Shown in pieces: positions 27,701 through 36,108 of a stretch of DNA of 64,000 nucleotides. Made by a program: the position numbers and the translations under genes. The stretch covers positions 298,866 through 362,865 of the forward strand of contig NMRA01000232.1 of the NCBI GenBank assembly GCA_002633005.1, read 5' to 3'. The first letter of the stretch is position 1. Every line of letters starts with the position of its first letter. This DNA comes from Phoronis australis. Lineage: Eukaryota; Phoronida; Phoronidae. The notes under the pieces are model-generated. The model had not been told where the DNA came from, searched no databases, and saw nothing but the letters and a program-made list of their open reading frames with translations.

Positions 27701-30700
27701 TGCCCGCACTCACCCCCTCCACGGTCGCCACTGGTTTTGTTCGCCGCCCTTTATATCGTTTGTGCCATTCTGCTGTCACTGGAGCTTCCACCAATTTTGT
27801 GTGCCTCCTCCCCCGTTAACCACCATTTAATCGAGTCCAAGTCCTTCGGTCACCGCCAGTCTTGTGTCACCTCTGTCGTTACGATTTGTTAGACCCCCAG
27901 TTTTTAAAATTTCATTCTAATTCAGCGATATCAAGAATATCACCAGGTTATCTTGCCGTGCACTTTGAGGTCACCTTTTCTTTTTGAAAAAAAAACGTCG
28001 CCGTGCACTGAAGAAGTTTTGTTAAAAGTGAATAGCTCTTTGCAAAAATGTCTGATCAACAAATATAACCTAATAAATGCGATGTTTTAGAACCACCTTA
28101 TAACTTGGATTAATTCTACTGCTAAAGTTTAGGTACTAAAGCCTGAAGTGCGCATGCTCTGACAGTTTCATTAATCAAGACACTGTCAGTCGGAATATAT
28201 ACCATGTGGTCGAATTTTGTACCATTTGATTACCTTTAGTTGTAAAATGTATTCTACGGTAAGATAATGACTCATTCTGAAAGCTTTTGCTATTCGTTTC
28301 ATCAGATCTCGGAACTCAAATTTTATTTCCTCTCAGTCTAAATATTACGAAGACAATTAACCGAGCATGGTTTCAATACACAGGTGTGCTACAGATCCGC
28401 TTGGTGTTGAAGCATCAAAAGAGAGACATGGAATTACTAGAGGAAGCTGGCAAGGTATTACTTTAACGTCTGTTTGTGAAGCGGAGTTTATTACTTTCCT
28501 GTTTATACTTTACTGGAGGAAGCTGGCAAGGTATTACTTTAACGTCTGTTTGTGAAGCGGAGTTCATTATTTTCCTGTTCATACTTTACTGGAGGAAGCT
28601 GGCAAGGTATTACTTTAACGTCTGTTTGTGAAGCGGAGTTCATTACTTTCCTGTTTATACTTTACTGGAGGAAGCTGGCAAGGTATTACTTTAACGTCCG
28701 TTTGTGAAGCGGAGTTCATTACTTTCGCACTTTACTTTATCTTTATAATAAACAGAAACACATTTCTATTTCGGATTTGCAGATAAAGTTACATTCCACA
28801 TTGTTTTGTTGGCTAAAAACGAAACTCGTAATTAGTCGTTTTACTCTCATATAGCCAATCTGATGATATTCTCAACCGTGATAGGATTATATTTCCTCTA
28901 CTGTGAAGAACATCGAATATCATCACCGAAAAGCTTCAGAGTTTAATGGGGTTGGCCAACCATCAAATTGCGAATTCGAAAATGACGCACGTCACATATG
29001 ACTTGAGATGTCGGCTCATTCGGCAAAAAATCAAAATTTAATGAGCGTGTTAAGGTTTTTTTTAACTCCAAAACGATAAGGTTAATAATTTAACATTGAC
29101 GGCTGAACAAAGGCTAAACAACTGGTTATAAGTCATCAGAATGAAGTGTCCGAAATGTTAACGTAAAGAGATTTACAGTCATACCTTTGTGAAAATTTTA
29201 TTCCAAGAGCTTTTGCTGAAACACCATGCTTGAAATAGGCCCACAACTTATTTATTTTTATATTGTATTTCACCACTGTCTGTTACTTTTACAACATTCG
29301 GGTTAAGAGCTGGGAAAATGACATTATTTGAATTTCAGACCGCCAGCGAAGCAATTGAAAATATTCGCACCATCCAAAGCCTTGCAAGAGAAAGTTTATT
29401 CTACGAAAAATACTGCGATTTAATTTATAAGCCCTACAGGTAATTTTACTCTCTTGTCGTATACATAAAAATGTACTTTTTGAACCATTTTTTGAGTAAT
29501 TATTGCATTTAATCAACATGTAGAGAAACTGTGGACCAGAACTCGCGCGTACATGTGTGTTAATGCTTTAGTTGACGAAAAGTCTAGACTTTTGTGTCCG
29601 TAAGTTATCCGCCGAAAAAATAATTGTACAGATGCTGACTTTTGGTACTCGCGAATTGCGATGAGGGCTTAACATGACTTAAGGTCTATTATTTAGACTT
29701 AAAGCCTGACAAGAAATTCATCGTCGCGTAAACCTCAGAACTAAACAGACCCTATCCATTTCTAAGCGCAAATACCAGAAAAATATCTTGTCACTTTTAG
29801 GGAAAACATGAAACAAGCTCACATCTACGGTGTGGCCTATGGCTTCTCGCAGTCATTTCTATTCTTCATGTATGCCGGTGGGTTCTTCCTTGGAGGCACT
29901 CTAGTGAAAATGGAGCTGATGCAACCGTTTGAAGTGTACAGGTGACATATTATTCGTCTTGACGTCTGAACAGCTGTTTACTTCAAATTAAGTTGATGTA
30001 AATTCTTTAGTTCTATGCAAAAACGTGTAGAACGAAATAAGCGTCCCGATTACTGATTCGGAACTATCCAACCATCCAAAAGCGTATAGGTGGTTTATTT
30101 ACTAAGTCAAACAGCTGGCCACTTAGTGACCAGTGACCTCTGTTGCTGGTAGGTTACGAATGAAGGTGGTTCGACTTCGCGGAGGGAGCAAACTGGAGCT
30201 ATTGTTTACACTTATCGAAAAATGTTCTTTCATGTTAGAAGAATGTAATTGTATCACAAGCTCCTTCCAAAGATGAAAAGGATGCTGGAAGTTGAGAAAT
30301 CGGGGCTATCATGGGGACATACGGCTACTGTAGACATTTCACACGAACGTTAACTGATCAGGGCAACGCAAGTCCTCGGTACCACGTCTGCCTGTTTATA
30401 TTGTTTCAAGAACTCGCACACCAACAAGTGCTGCAGCGCTTACTCTGGCAAACCCGCGCTCTACGGACAGTTTCCCTTTCAAACAACTTTAAACAGTGGT
30501 TGGCACTGGCGAGTGGTTACGCATTTTCCTGTTCTTTACAGGAGTTTCTTTGCCGTTTCCTTCTCAAGTATGATTGTAGGCCAAGTTGTGTCCTACCTAC
30601 CGGATTACTCCAAGGCAAAGCACGCTGCCGGTGTCATTCTGAAGATTTTCAACTCTCGTCCAAAAATCGACAGTTTTTCCACCTATGGTAGACGACTGGT

Positions 30701-33700
30701 AAGGGCATTGTCAAGAAATGCAGCTGAGGGCGTAGTACCGTTAAATCGTTAATGGTCATGACCAAAATAGGCGATTAATTCTTAAGTTACACTGATAGTT
30801 GCAACAGGTGAGGATTTGAAATGACCACAGGCAAAAAATTCGTTTAGCCTTAAGAGTGACCAACCTACAATAGATTGTCCTGCTCAAAAGTGAACGAAGA
30901 GCGACGGCCCCTAATACGAGAATCCGACCGAACGCGCCATTTTCATGTACTTAGGTAAAAAACTTCAATACAGTCTTATTTCCTCTTCCAAGCTACGACA
31001 TCTTGTTTTCTGCTATCTTCGAATTAAAGTTAGCTGCAATATTGATGTCTAGTATTCCCCTGGCGAAATACTGCTTCGGTGGCTGAAACTAATTCGCATT
31101 GAAAAGCAAACCCCCATGACCTTGACACGAAGTAATGACCGCCGATTTTACGGAAGCCTAGAACTCATTTCTAACCTGTACTGAGTAAGGAATAACACGA
31201 GACTATTTTATAACATATAGTGGCTTAACCATTGTGAGATGTATCGCAGTAGTCAGTACTGGACGTGATGGAACGCCAATGACTGATCGCTTCTCCTCGC
31301 AACGCCACAACTTTCTTGTGTTGGTCTCTCTCTTGAACGATAAAATAATTTACCTGTCGGAATCAGAAATTAGATAACTTTGTCCAAAAGTGTAAATGCT
31401 GTATCGTCAATAAATGGAGCACATGTCTTGCTTGTAAAAGTTAATTAGTTTTCAGTGTAACTTTTGTTGCTATTTTTGTTGTTTTTTCCAAGGTCGATTG
31501 CAAGGGCTCCATTCACTTTGACGACGTCATGTTCAGTTATCCAAACCGACCAAACGTGAAGGTGCTCAAAGGACTCGATCTAAAAGTGCCGTCTGGACAA
31601 ACAGTGGCCCTTGTGGGTCCCAGTGGCTCGGGCAAGAGTACAGTGATATCATTGCTTCAGCGATTTTATGATCCACACCTAGGAAAGATCGTAAGTATAC
31701 GACGATCTATTGTTCGCAATAATTACAACTTCAATTCCATGTGATACCAATCACAAACTGTATTTTTATCATGACTGGCTTTTTGGTACATTCCATCTGT
31801 GAATTCAAGTCACGGACACTTTCTGACAAGTCGCCTGTGAAAAAGCGTAAAAAAGCGTTCACTGCTGGGAATTCAAGTAGACTAGTTCACGTGGTCTTGC
31901 CAATTCACCAAAGCTATAGAGTATCATTTGTCTCGCACTTATCATTATTTGAAACTTGGACACTACCATACGAACGAAACTGAAATACTTGTTCGCTAAC
32001 GATTTGCAGACCCTTGACGGCGAAGATATTAAAAACTTTAACGTGGCGTACCTTCGCAGTCAAATCGCAGTGGTTAGTCAGGAACCAGTGCTCTTTGACT
32101 GCACCATCCGGGACAATATGACGTATGGTCTGCCAAGGAGCGTTACAGATGAAGAGCTCATTAAAGCTGCCGAAACTGCCAACGTACATCGATTCATCTC
32201 AAGTCTTCCGGATGTAAGTTCGATCAATAGCGGAGTTGCAACCGAATCGATTTAACGATTGCGCATGTCCGGAAATTAGGGTGCGCAAAGGCTACTGGGA
32301 TTGTTGATGGTAAACGGGATGACCGACTGGTTTGCACGACGTGTAATTTGTGTGCATTAAACTACGCTGCTGTATGTAATTCTACACATATGGTGCATGT
32401 TAGGGCAATAGTCACTTACAAGCGTCCCGCCNACTGCCAACGTACATCGATTCATCTCAAGTCTTCCGGATGTAAGTTCGATCAATTGAACTACACATAT
32501 GGTGCATGTTAGGGCAATAGTCACTTACAAGCGTCCCGCCTTTTGTGACGTGACACAGTAATAGCAGGCATCAAAGTGGCGCTCAAAATCTGGGACACTT
32601 GTAAAAGTCTATTGTCCATCTTTGTATTTTTAAAGAGCCAAAATTGTAAACAGATAGGGTGAGATTTCCACCACATTTTATCAAACTGTTATGTTGCTCA
32701 CAGAAATCAGTTCATGGCCATTAATGGACAGTTTGTTTCCCTCGCACCGCCACTTCACTGAGATGGCTAACCAAATTACATGATTAGACTCGCGCTCATT
32801 CAATTTAAAAAATCGTTTCGTTTACAATTAAAAATTAAAGCTGTGTCCGACCATCAAAACTTTTCGACATGCACACATGAGTTAAGGTAGGTCGCTGACG
32901 GCAAACAAATTTAGTTTTAAATCTTGGCTCTTTACTTCTTCGTCCAACAAGAAAGTGATTGGTTTTCTTGGCCTTGCAGGGCTACAATACATTTGTCGGT
33001 GAGAAAGGAACTCAGCTTTCCGGAGGACAAAAGCAGCGGGTGGCAATTGCCAGGGCACTCTTATGCGATCCTAAAATCTTGCTCCTCGACGAAGCGACGT
33101 CTGCTTTGGACTCGGAGAGTGAAAAGGTAATTCCACACAATGAAAACTAGGGGCCTAGTGATGGGATTTTGCACCACAAGTGATTCCCGAACCCAGACTA
33201 GCAAATGAGTCTGGTCAGGGTCCGTGACCAACAAACGTTACTAAGAGCACAGGCACCTTTAATGAGCCCTCAACGATATACCATAATGAAGAGAAAAGTA
33301 AGTATACAACTGCTATTCAATATGGCCGCCAGCCAGGCACTTTCGGAATAACTCAAAGCATGTCAAATCTGCGAGTAAATTAAATCACATTTTATCTGCG
33401 ACTGCAAAACGTTAACTAGGTACATTTGTTGACATCGAAGCCAATAAATACCATAAATATACCTCCAGATTTTCCTAATTCAATCGGTAACATTCACAGC
33501 AAAGCGTAGTGCCCGAGATAACCCAGCTAATGCGCATGCTCATTTGGCCGCTGACAACATTAGCAAAACGCTTACATCAACTAAAACAGCAACAGTAAAG
33601 ACAGAGTAAACTGGTATAGAGTAGCTCACACGAGAATGCTATTGTTTACTCCGTAATCCACTACAATAACCAACTACAATAATTAATTCACATACAAACA

Positions 33701-35529
33701 TAATGATTTGGACAAGTCGAAGGAAATTGGAAGGCCTCCTTGAAATGTTGACCTGTTTTTCTTGTACCCAATGAGCGTGCTCCTGGAGTAGTACAAGGAA
33801 AATGTTGCTGTTAGAAAAATCTGGAGGTATTTATGGTATTTATTGGTTTCGATGTCAACAAATGTAACTAGTGAACGTGTTGCAGTCGCGATAAAATGCG
33901 ACTTAAATTACTCCAGATTTGACATGCTTTGAGTTATTCCGAAAGTGCCTGGCGGGCGGCCATATTGGATAGCAGTTCTATACCTTTCTCTTTATTATAG
34001 TATATCGTCGAGCGCTGAATAAAGATGCCTGTGCTCAGAATCTTAAAATGCTCAGCGGGTTTTACTCCAAACTGTATGTTACAAATGACGACCACCAAAC
34101 TTTAATTGAGTCTCTTCGAGACGCACTCAAGACTGGAGGTGCTTGAGCGTTACTGACAACTATACCATCTTTTGTTCTTCAGTTGCTATTGAAGTCTTTA
34201 GTGCGATTAAACAAGAAAAACAAAAAGGAAGCCCATTTTAAAACCTGGCGACCTCTGTACCCCTGTAAACGAGTTTTACAGTAGAAGTATGAAAAGTTCA
34301 TCGCCGTCCTTGGATTTTTCGAATAAAAAGTGCAATTGTAAATGGATTTTTTTGTGCTCCAGTTACGAGAAATAACAAGAGGCTGAGTAAAGTAGGATGG
34401 TGACGGGCCTAGATACTTACCACACTGGCTACAATCTGATTCGCATTATCAACATTTCAAATTTTCCCCACTTTCTGCATTTTTCTGACACGAATATGTA
34501 TTTCAATGCCTCTCAATGATTTTATTGTACGTAGTTTCTATTTTGGAGGTACGAAAATTCATAAAATAGATGCACAGTTGCACTGTAACCAAAACAATTA
34601 ATAAAAAAATTCAGCTCTAGTGACATGTGAGCAGTGGGCATGGTAATGGCAACGTTTATCAGCGTTTATCATCTAAATTATGGCTCAAATCACGGCAGGT
34701 TTATTGTAAAAGTTTGATTCCTATGGGCAGCCGACTGAAATACATAGATTGACCTCACACCTAATTAACCAATCAAGTACCATGCCTCAGACCACACTCA
34801 TTTGCAAATAGTGCGGGTTCGAGAATGACCGGGCTTGCGTAGTTTCGTTATACGGCATAGTGAGAACGCCGAAAGTAGGCTGTGTACTAATGAAAATATT
34901 ACTGCGCTTTTGATCAGTAAAGGTTATGCGTAGGCTGACGTTTTCGTCTGAATATGGCGTAGGGCAACGTACTATTGCCTCGGCAGATCGTACAATAGCG
35001 TAGTGTTGCTGTTGTCAGACTTGCGTAAAACTGCAAACACTTCCAAAGATTTACGTCAAAAACGTTAAGCTTTTCCGGTTGTTCACTCTCGTGTACTCAA
35101 TGCACTTTACTTCCCTCGGCGTATAGCCACTTGACGCACGCCAGCGAAGGTGCAGCGTAGGGCGTAAGGTTGAAGTAGTCATACTGGGAATGCCGCGACA
35201 GGAAAATTCACAACTGACTGCACGATTGCGTAGCTCTTCGTCAGCGCCAAGCCCAATTGCTTTATTATCTGCGCCATATTGTCTGTTCACAGAAAGTCCA
35301 GGGAGCCATTGACCGTGCACGAGAAGGAAGGACGTGCATTGTGATTGCGCACCGCTTGTCGACTATTAAAAACGCCGACAAGATTGTCGTTATTGACAAT
35401 GGAAAGGTTGTAGAACAGGGCAGCCACCAAGAGCTGCTGTCTGCAAAGGGGGTTTATTTTGCACTAAACGCCTCAAAGAGGCGACATGATGGCACTTCGT
35501 TACACAACATTGGGTCAGTTTCAGACTGA
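12601..35529 (+). CDS. ABCB-type full transporter (P-glycoprotein/multidrug-resistance-like), whole gene span with introns
   Basis: Twenty-five coding exons join in frame to about 1,248 residues, close to the ~1,280 usual for animal ABCB1/4/11 proteins. The order is TMD1 (residues ~15-310), NBD1, a linker (~600-655), TMD2 (~665-950) and NBD2. NBD1 has A-loop Tyr358, Walker A with Lys390, Q-loop Gln432, LSGGQ at 488-492, Walker B Asp512/Glu513 and His544. NBD2 has Tyr1003, Lys1035, Gln1077, LSGGQ at 1134-1138, Asp1158/Glu1159 and His1190. Both ATP sites therefore look catalytically complete. Such proteins export hydrophobic and amphipathic compounds across the plasma membrane using ATP. An N-glycosylation site (NGT) lies in the first extracellular loop, as in P-glycoprotein. 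Introns 6 and 12 of this model use GC donors. I cannot tell ABCB1, ABCB4 and ABCB11 relationships apart, so I give no symbol. The N-terminus is uncertain. Confidence 0.95.
13196..13311 (+). CDS. ABC transporter exon 2: extracellular loop 1 and TM2
   Basis: After a TTTGTAG acceptor it encodes [14 protein letters not shown], with an N-glycosylation sequon, then a hydrophobic segment ending in AACYFQ. It runs from phase 1 to phase 0; donor GTACGA. Confidence 0.93.
13939..14072 (+). CDS. ABC transporter exon 3: TM2 to first intracellular loop
   Basis: Encodes [20 protein letters not shown] followed by [19 protein letters not shown]. The QDIGWFD motif is the coupling helix that contacts the NBD. 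Acceptor TTTCAG, donor GTATGT, ends in phase 2. Confidence 0.95.
14442..14613 (+). CDS. ABC transporter exon 4: TM3-TM4
   Basis: Encodes [20 protein letters not shown], then two hydrophobic segments around [19 protein letters not shown]. The GWKLTLV-type turn is typical of the family. Acceptor TTTTCAG, donor GTGCAA, ends in phase 0. Confidence 0.95.
14442..14613 (+). other. Note on intron 4 (14614-15840)
   Basis: The following 1.2-kb intron holds a G-run near 15157 and, at about 15395-15422, an end resembling the family A inverted-repeat elements (TTTTCATGAAACGG). A full second terminus is not clear, so it may be a decayed or solo copy. Confidence 0.3.
15841..15965 (+). CDS. ABC transporter exon 5: second intracellular loop; GC splice donor
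   Basis: Encodes [20 protein letters not shown] and then [18 protein letters not shown], the family's A-G-x-x-A-E-E and RTV-F-G-E signature. The exon ends in AAAAG followed by GCAAGT. A GC donor is required, because joining to GTACTCTAAG at 16405 restores KRYSK in frame, and the GCAAGT context is the usual one for GC-AG introns. Confidence 0.93.
16405..16576 (+). CDS. ABC transporter exon 6: TM5
   Basis: Encodes [15 protein letters not shown], a membrane segment, and [20 protein letters not shown], which matches the conserved YGS-L---G-ITPG-V region. It goes from phase 2 to phase 0; donor GTATGA. Confidence 0.94.
17017..17130 (+). CDS. ABC transporter exon 7: TM6 and lead into NBD1
   Basis: Encodes [20 protein letters not shown] then [15 protein letters not shown], the standard TM6-to-NBD connection. 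Phase 0 on both sides; donor GTAAGA. Confidence 0.95.
17434..17544 (+). CDS. ABC transporter exon 8: start of NBD1 with A-loop
   Basis: Encodes [11 protein letters not shown] then VKGNIDF and [10 protein letters not shown]. The Tyr of FSYPSRP is the A-loop residue that stacks on adenine. Phase 0 to 0. Confidence 0.95.
17886..18011 (+). CDS. ABC transporter exon 9: NBD1 Walker A
   Basis: Encodes [20 protein letters not shown], so the Walker A P-loop is intact, and ends [12 protein letters not shown]. Acceptor TTTCAG, donor GTAAAA, phase 0 to 0. Confidence 0.97.
18223..18426 (+). CDS. ABC transporter exon 10: NBD1 Q-loop
   Basis: Encodes [19 protein letters not shown], then [20 protein letters not shown] with Q-loop Gln432, then the helical subdomain to SFIRNLPL. 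Phase 0 to 0; donor GTATTA. Confidence 0.96.
19412..19582 (+). CDS. ABC transporter exon 11: NBD1 signature and Walker B; GC splice donor
   Basis: Encodes [20 protein letters not shown] and [13 protein letters not shown], so signature and Walker B are complete. It ends at ALDK. The next bases are GCGAGT; only a GC donor here joins in frame to ASLGRTT at 21904. A GT four bases on would put a stop in the next exon. Confidence 0.92.
20520..20550. repeat. Short GT/GA microsatellite
   Basis: A run of GTGTGCGTGTGTGTGTGAGAGAG in an ABC intron. Confidence 0.8.
21433..21655 (-). repeat. Dispersed repeat (copy 1) in an ABC intron
   Basis: Reverse complement of 32229-32381, sharing long near-identical blocks (for example the part reading ATTTCCGGACATGCGCAATC). 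This copy is longer because of an internal ~65-bp duplication around GCGTAGTTTA at 21449 and 21510. Confidence 0.7.
21904..22114 (+). CDS. ABC transporter exon 12: NBD1 H-loop, D-loop end and linker start
   Basis: Encodes [20 protein letters not shown] with the switch His544, then [20 protein letters not shown]. The acceptor is CACAG; donor GTAAAT, phase 1. Confidence 0.95.
22758..22900 (+). CDS. ABC transporter exon 13: interdomain linker
   Basis: Encodes a hydrophilic, Ser-, Gln- and His-rich segment ([20 protein letters not shown] ... [12 protein letters not shown]). It is poorly conserved, as expected of the ABCB linker, which is a usual site of regulatory phosphorylation in P-glycoprotein. 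It is supported by exact phase (1 to 0), the TTTTCAG acceptor and the GTAAGA donor. Confidence 0.88.
23303..23452. repeat. 150-bp foldback hairpin in an ABC intron
   Basis: The left arm (about 23303-23367) and right arm (about 23386-23452) are near-perfect inverted complements, for example GATATCCCAC against GTGGGATATT and ACAAAACGTA against TACGTTTTGT, around a short loop. It looks like a MITE or a hairpin able to form double-stranded RNA. Confidence 0.8.
24263..24406 (+). CDS. ABC transporter exon 14: TM7
   Basis: Encodes [20 protein letters not shown] then [16 protein letters not shown], the start of TMD2. The PEW-type motif and the PVFSI-F sequence are family hallmarks. Phase 0 to 0. Confidence 0.95.
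25105..25206 (+). CDS. ABC transporter exon 15: TM7-TM8
   Basis: Encodes [20 protein letters not shown], then a hydrophobic Gly-rich segment ending QFLM. Phase 0 to 0; acceptor TTTTAG, donor GTAAAC. Confidence 0.93.
25763..25924 (+). CDS. ABC transporter exon 16: TM8 to third intracellular loop
   Basis: Encodes [29 protein letters not shown], and [16 protein letters not shown]. The end was set at GTACGT after VQS: joining to ATGMRLG aligns residue for residue with the family, while an earlier GT at 25921 would shift the frame into a stop. Confidence 0.94.
27440..27572 (+). CDS. ABC transporter exon 17: TM9-TM10
   Basis: Encodes [20 protein letters not shown], then [20 protein letters not shown]. 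The GW-L-L---P turn matches TMD2. Acceptor CACAG, donor GTGGGA (weaker than most), phase 1. Confidence 0.94.
28384..28454 (+). CDS. ABC transporter exon 18: intracellular helix; donor lies in a tandem repeat
   Basis: Encodes [20 protein letters not shown] then EAGK, equivalent to the family's K-L---G-K segment before the fourth intracellular loop. The donor GTATTA is the first of four identical copies in a 76-bp tandem repeat. Only this donor gives a coding transcript, because read-through reaches TAA within four codons. Confidence 0.92.
28441..28740 (+). repeat. 76-bp tandem repeat duplicating an exon end and its splice donor (4 copies)
   Basis: Units start at 28441, 28517, 28593 and 28669, an exact 76-base period, with a few substitutions. 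Each starts AGGAAGCTGGCAAG followed by GTATTAC, that is, the last 14 coding bases of exon 18 plus its 5' splice site. The last copy ends differently, near 28735. Confidence 0.95.
29339..29439 (+). CDS. ABC transporter exon 19: fourth intracellular loop
   Basis: Encodes [20 protein letters not shown] then [14 protein letters not shown], the family's [12 protein letters not shown] motif. It runs from phase 0 to phase 2; donor GTAATT. Confidence 0.95.
29801..29941 (+). CDS. ABC transporter exon 20: TM11
   Basis: Encodes [20 protein letters not shown], then [15 protein letters not shown] and a short loop to EVYR. This is the A--YG--FG-SQS-----YA family block. Phase 2 to 2. Confidence 0.95.
30542..30698 (+). 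CDS. ABC transporter exon 21: TM12 and lead into NBD2
   Basis: Encodes [20 protein letters not shown], then [20 protein letters not shown], the usual TM12-to-NBD2 connection. Phase 2 to 0; donor GTAAGG. Confidence 0.95.
31493..31690 (+). CDS. ABC transporter exon 22: NBD2 A-loop and Walker A
   Basis: Encodes [20 protein letters not shown] and [20 protein letters not shown], with A-loop Tyr1003 and Walker A Lys1035. Phase 0 to 0; donor GTAAGT. Confidence 0.97.
32010..32213 (+). CDS. ABC transporter exon 23: NBD2 Q-loop
   Basis: Encodes [39 protein letters not shown] (Q-loop Gln1077) and ends RFISSLPD. Donor GTAAGT. Its last ~39 bases and the donor recur at 32433-32471 after the N, probably an assembly duplication. 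Confidence 0.95.
32229..32381 (+). repeat. Dispersed repeat inserted just after an exon (copy 2)
   Basis: About 150 bases that match the reverse complement of 21433-21655 at high identity. The flanking sequence exists without this insert at 32480-32500 in the duplicated segment, which suggests a filled and an empty allele. No coding capacity; probably a short non-autonomous transposon. Confidence 0.7.
32433..32565 (+). repeat. Second partial copy of exon 23 end and flanking intron (probable haplotype duplication)
   Basis: Immediately after the N at ~32432, ACTGCCAACGTACATCG... repeats 32175-32227, then the sequence jumps to ACACATATGGTGCATG, repeating 32385-32431, before going on alone. The two copies differ by the ~150-base insert. 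It looks like two alleles placed in tandem at a scaffold join. Confidence 0.75.
32980..33126 (+). CDS. ABC transporter exon 24: NBD2 signature and Walker B
   Basis: Encodes [20 protein letters not shown] and [18 protein letters not shown], so signature and Walker B Asp1158/Glu1159 are intact. Phase 0 to 0; donor GTAATT. Confidence 0.97.
33245..34036. mobile_element. Foldback/MITE with ~220-bp terminal inverted repeats
   Basis: The element begins GAGCACAGGCACCTTTAATG and ends with a near reverse complement, ATAAAGATGCCTGTGCTC. The arms (about 33245-33476 and 33814-34036) stay inverted-complementary through blocks such as TATGGCCGCC, CTTTCGGAATAACTC and CCTCCAGATTTT. The ~340-bp middle has no transposase motif. 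It sits in the last ABC intron. Confidence 0.85.
35293..35529 (+). CDS. ABC transporter last exon: NBD2 H-loop and C-terminus
   Basis: Encodes [20 protein letters not shown] with switch His1190, [20 protein letters not shown], then [20 protein letters not shown] and stops at TGA after GSVSD. Acceptor CACAG. Confidence 0.96.
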   Translation, partial: KVQGAIDRAREGRTCIVIAHRLSTIKNADKIVVIDNGKVVEQGSHQELLSAKGVYFALNASKRRHDGTSLHNIGSVSD

Positions 35530-35793
35530 CAACTTATTAGATGATTATCCAGTACATGACAGGCTAAGTAAAAATACCTATGTGTATGTGAATAAGATAG
35601 GGGGATAATTACAATTTAAGGGTTGAAAACAACAAAATCAGATTTTGAAACAGCGTTAGACAGCTGAAGGTTAATTAATGATGAAACGTTAACTAATTGT
35701 AGAGACTGAGAAAATTTTCCATTGTTTGTGACGGTACAAGTAATTAACATATTTAGGCATGAATAACACGAAGTTTGTGGAAGAGCACTGAGG

Positions 35794-35802
35794 TTTATTA
35801 AA
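35794..35802. terminator. Overlapping candidate polyadenylation hexamers for the two convergent genes
   Basis: On the minus strand AATAAA lies at 35794-35799, about 210 bases beyond the SLC18-like stop. On the plus strand ATTAAA, the commonest variant, lies at 35797-35802, about 270 bases beyond the ABC stop. No better hexamer is seen for either gene between the two stops. Confidence 0.45.
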
Positions 35803-36009
35803 GGTTGTAACATTTGGAGTGACCGCATTACAGTGCATGCTTTTATGATAATTGTGTAAAAATCTAAATTCGAGTACCCTTTATAGGCGACATATTATAA
35901 GTAATTGCTTATTGTAGGTTTTGCATAATCTAAAATGCCTTACGACAAGTATATTGCCCGAAACATTTATCTAAGATCAAGATAATTTTAAATAACTCGA
36001 CGAAAAAAA

Positions 36010-36108
36010 TCATCGAATAACTACGTCATCTTGATACACTCCCGAGTCAGAATCTTGATCTCCTCTCTGTGACACCGAGCCGTAACTACGGATGGAATTG
36101 TGGAACAC
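36010..36108 (-). CDS. SLC18A-like last exon: cytoplasmic tail
   Basis: Encodes VFHNSIRSYGSVSQRGDQDS then DSGVYQDDVVIR and TGA. An acidic tail with Ser and Tyr residues is typical of SLC18A, where such tails carry endocytic sorting signals. Acceptor TTCTAG, phase 0. Confidence 0.85.
   Translation of the reverse strand: MFHNSIRSYGSVSQRGDQDSDSGVYQDDVVIR

Noticed and set aside
28441-28740. CRISPR-like array reading of the 76-bp repeat
   Set aside because: The units are contiguous with no unique spacers, the context is eukaryotic, and the unit is a piece of an exon-intron boundary.
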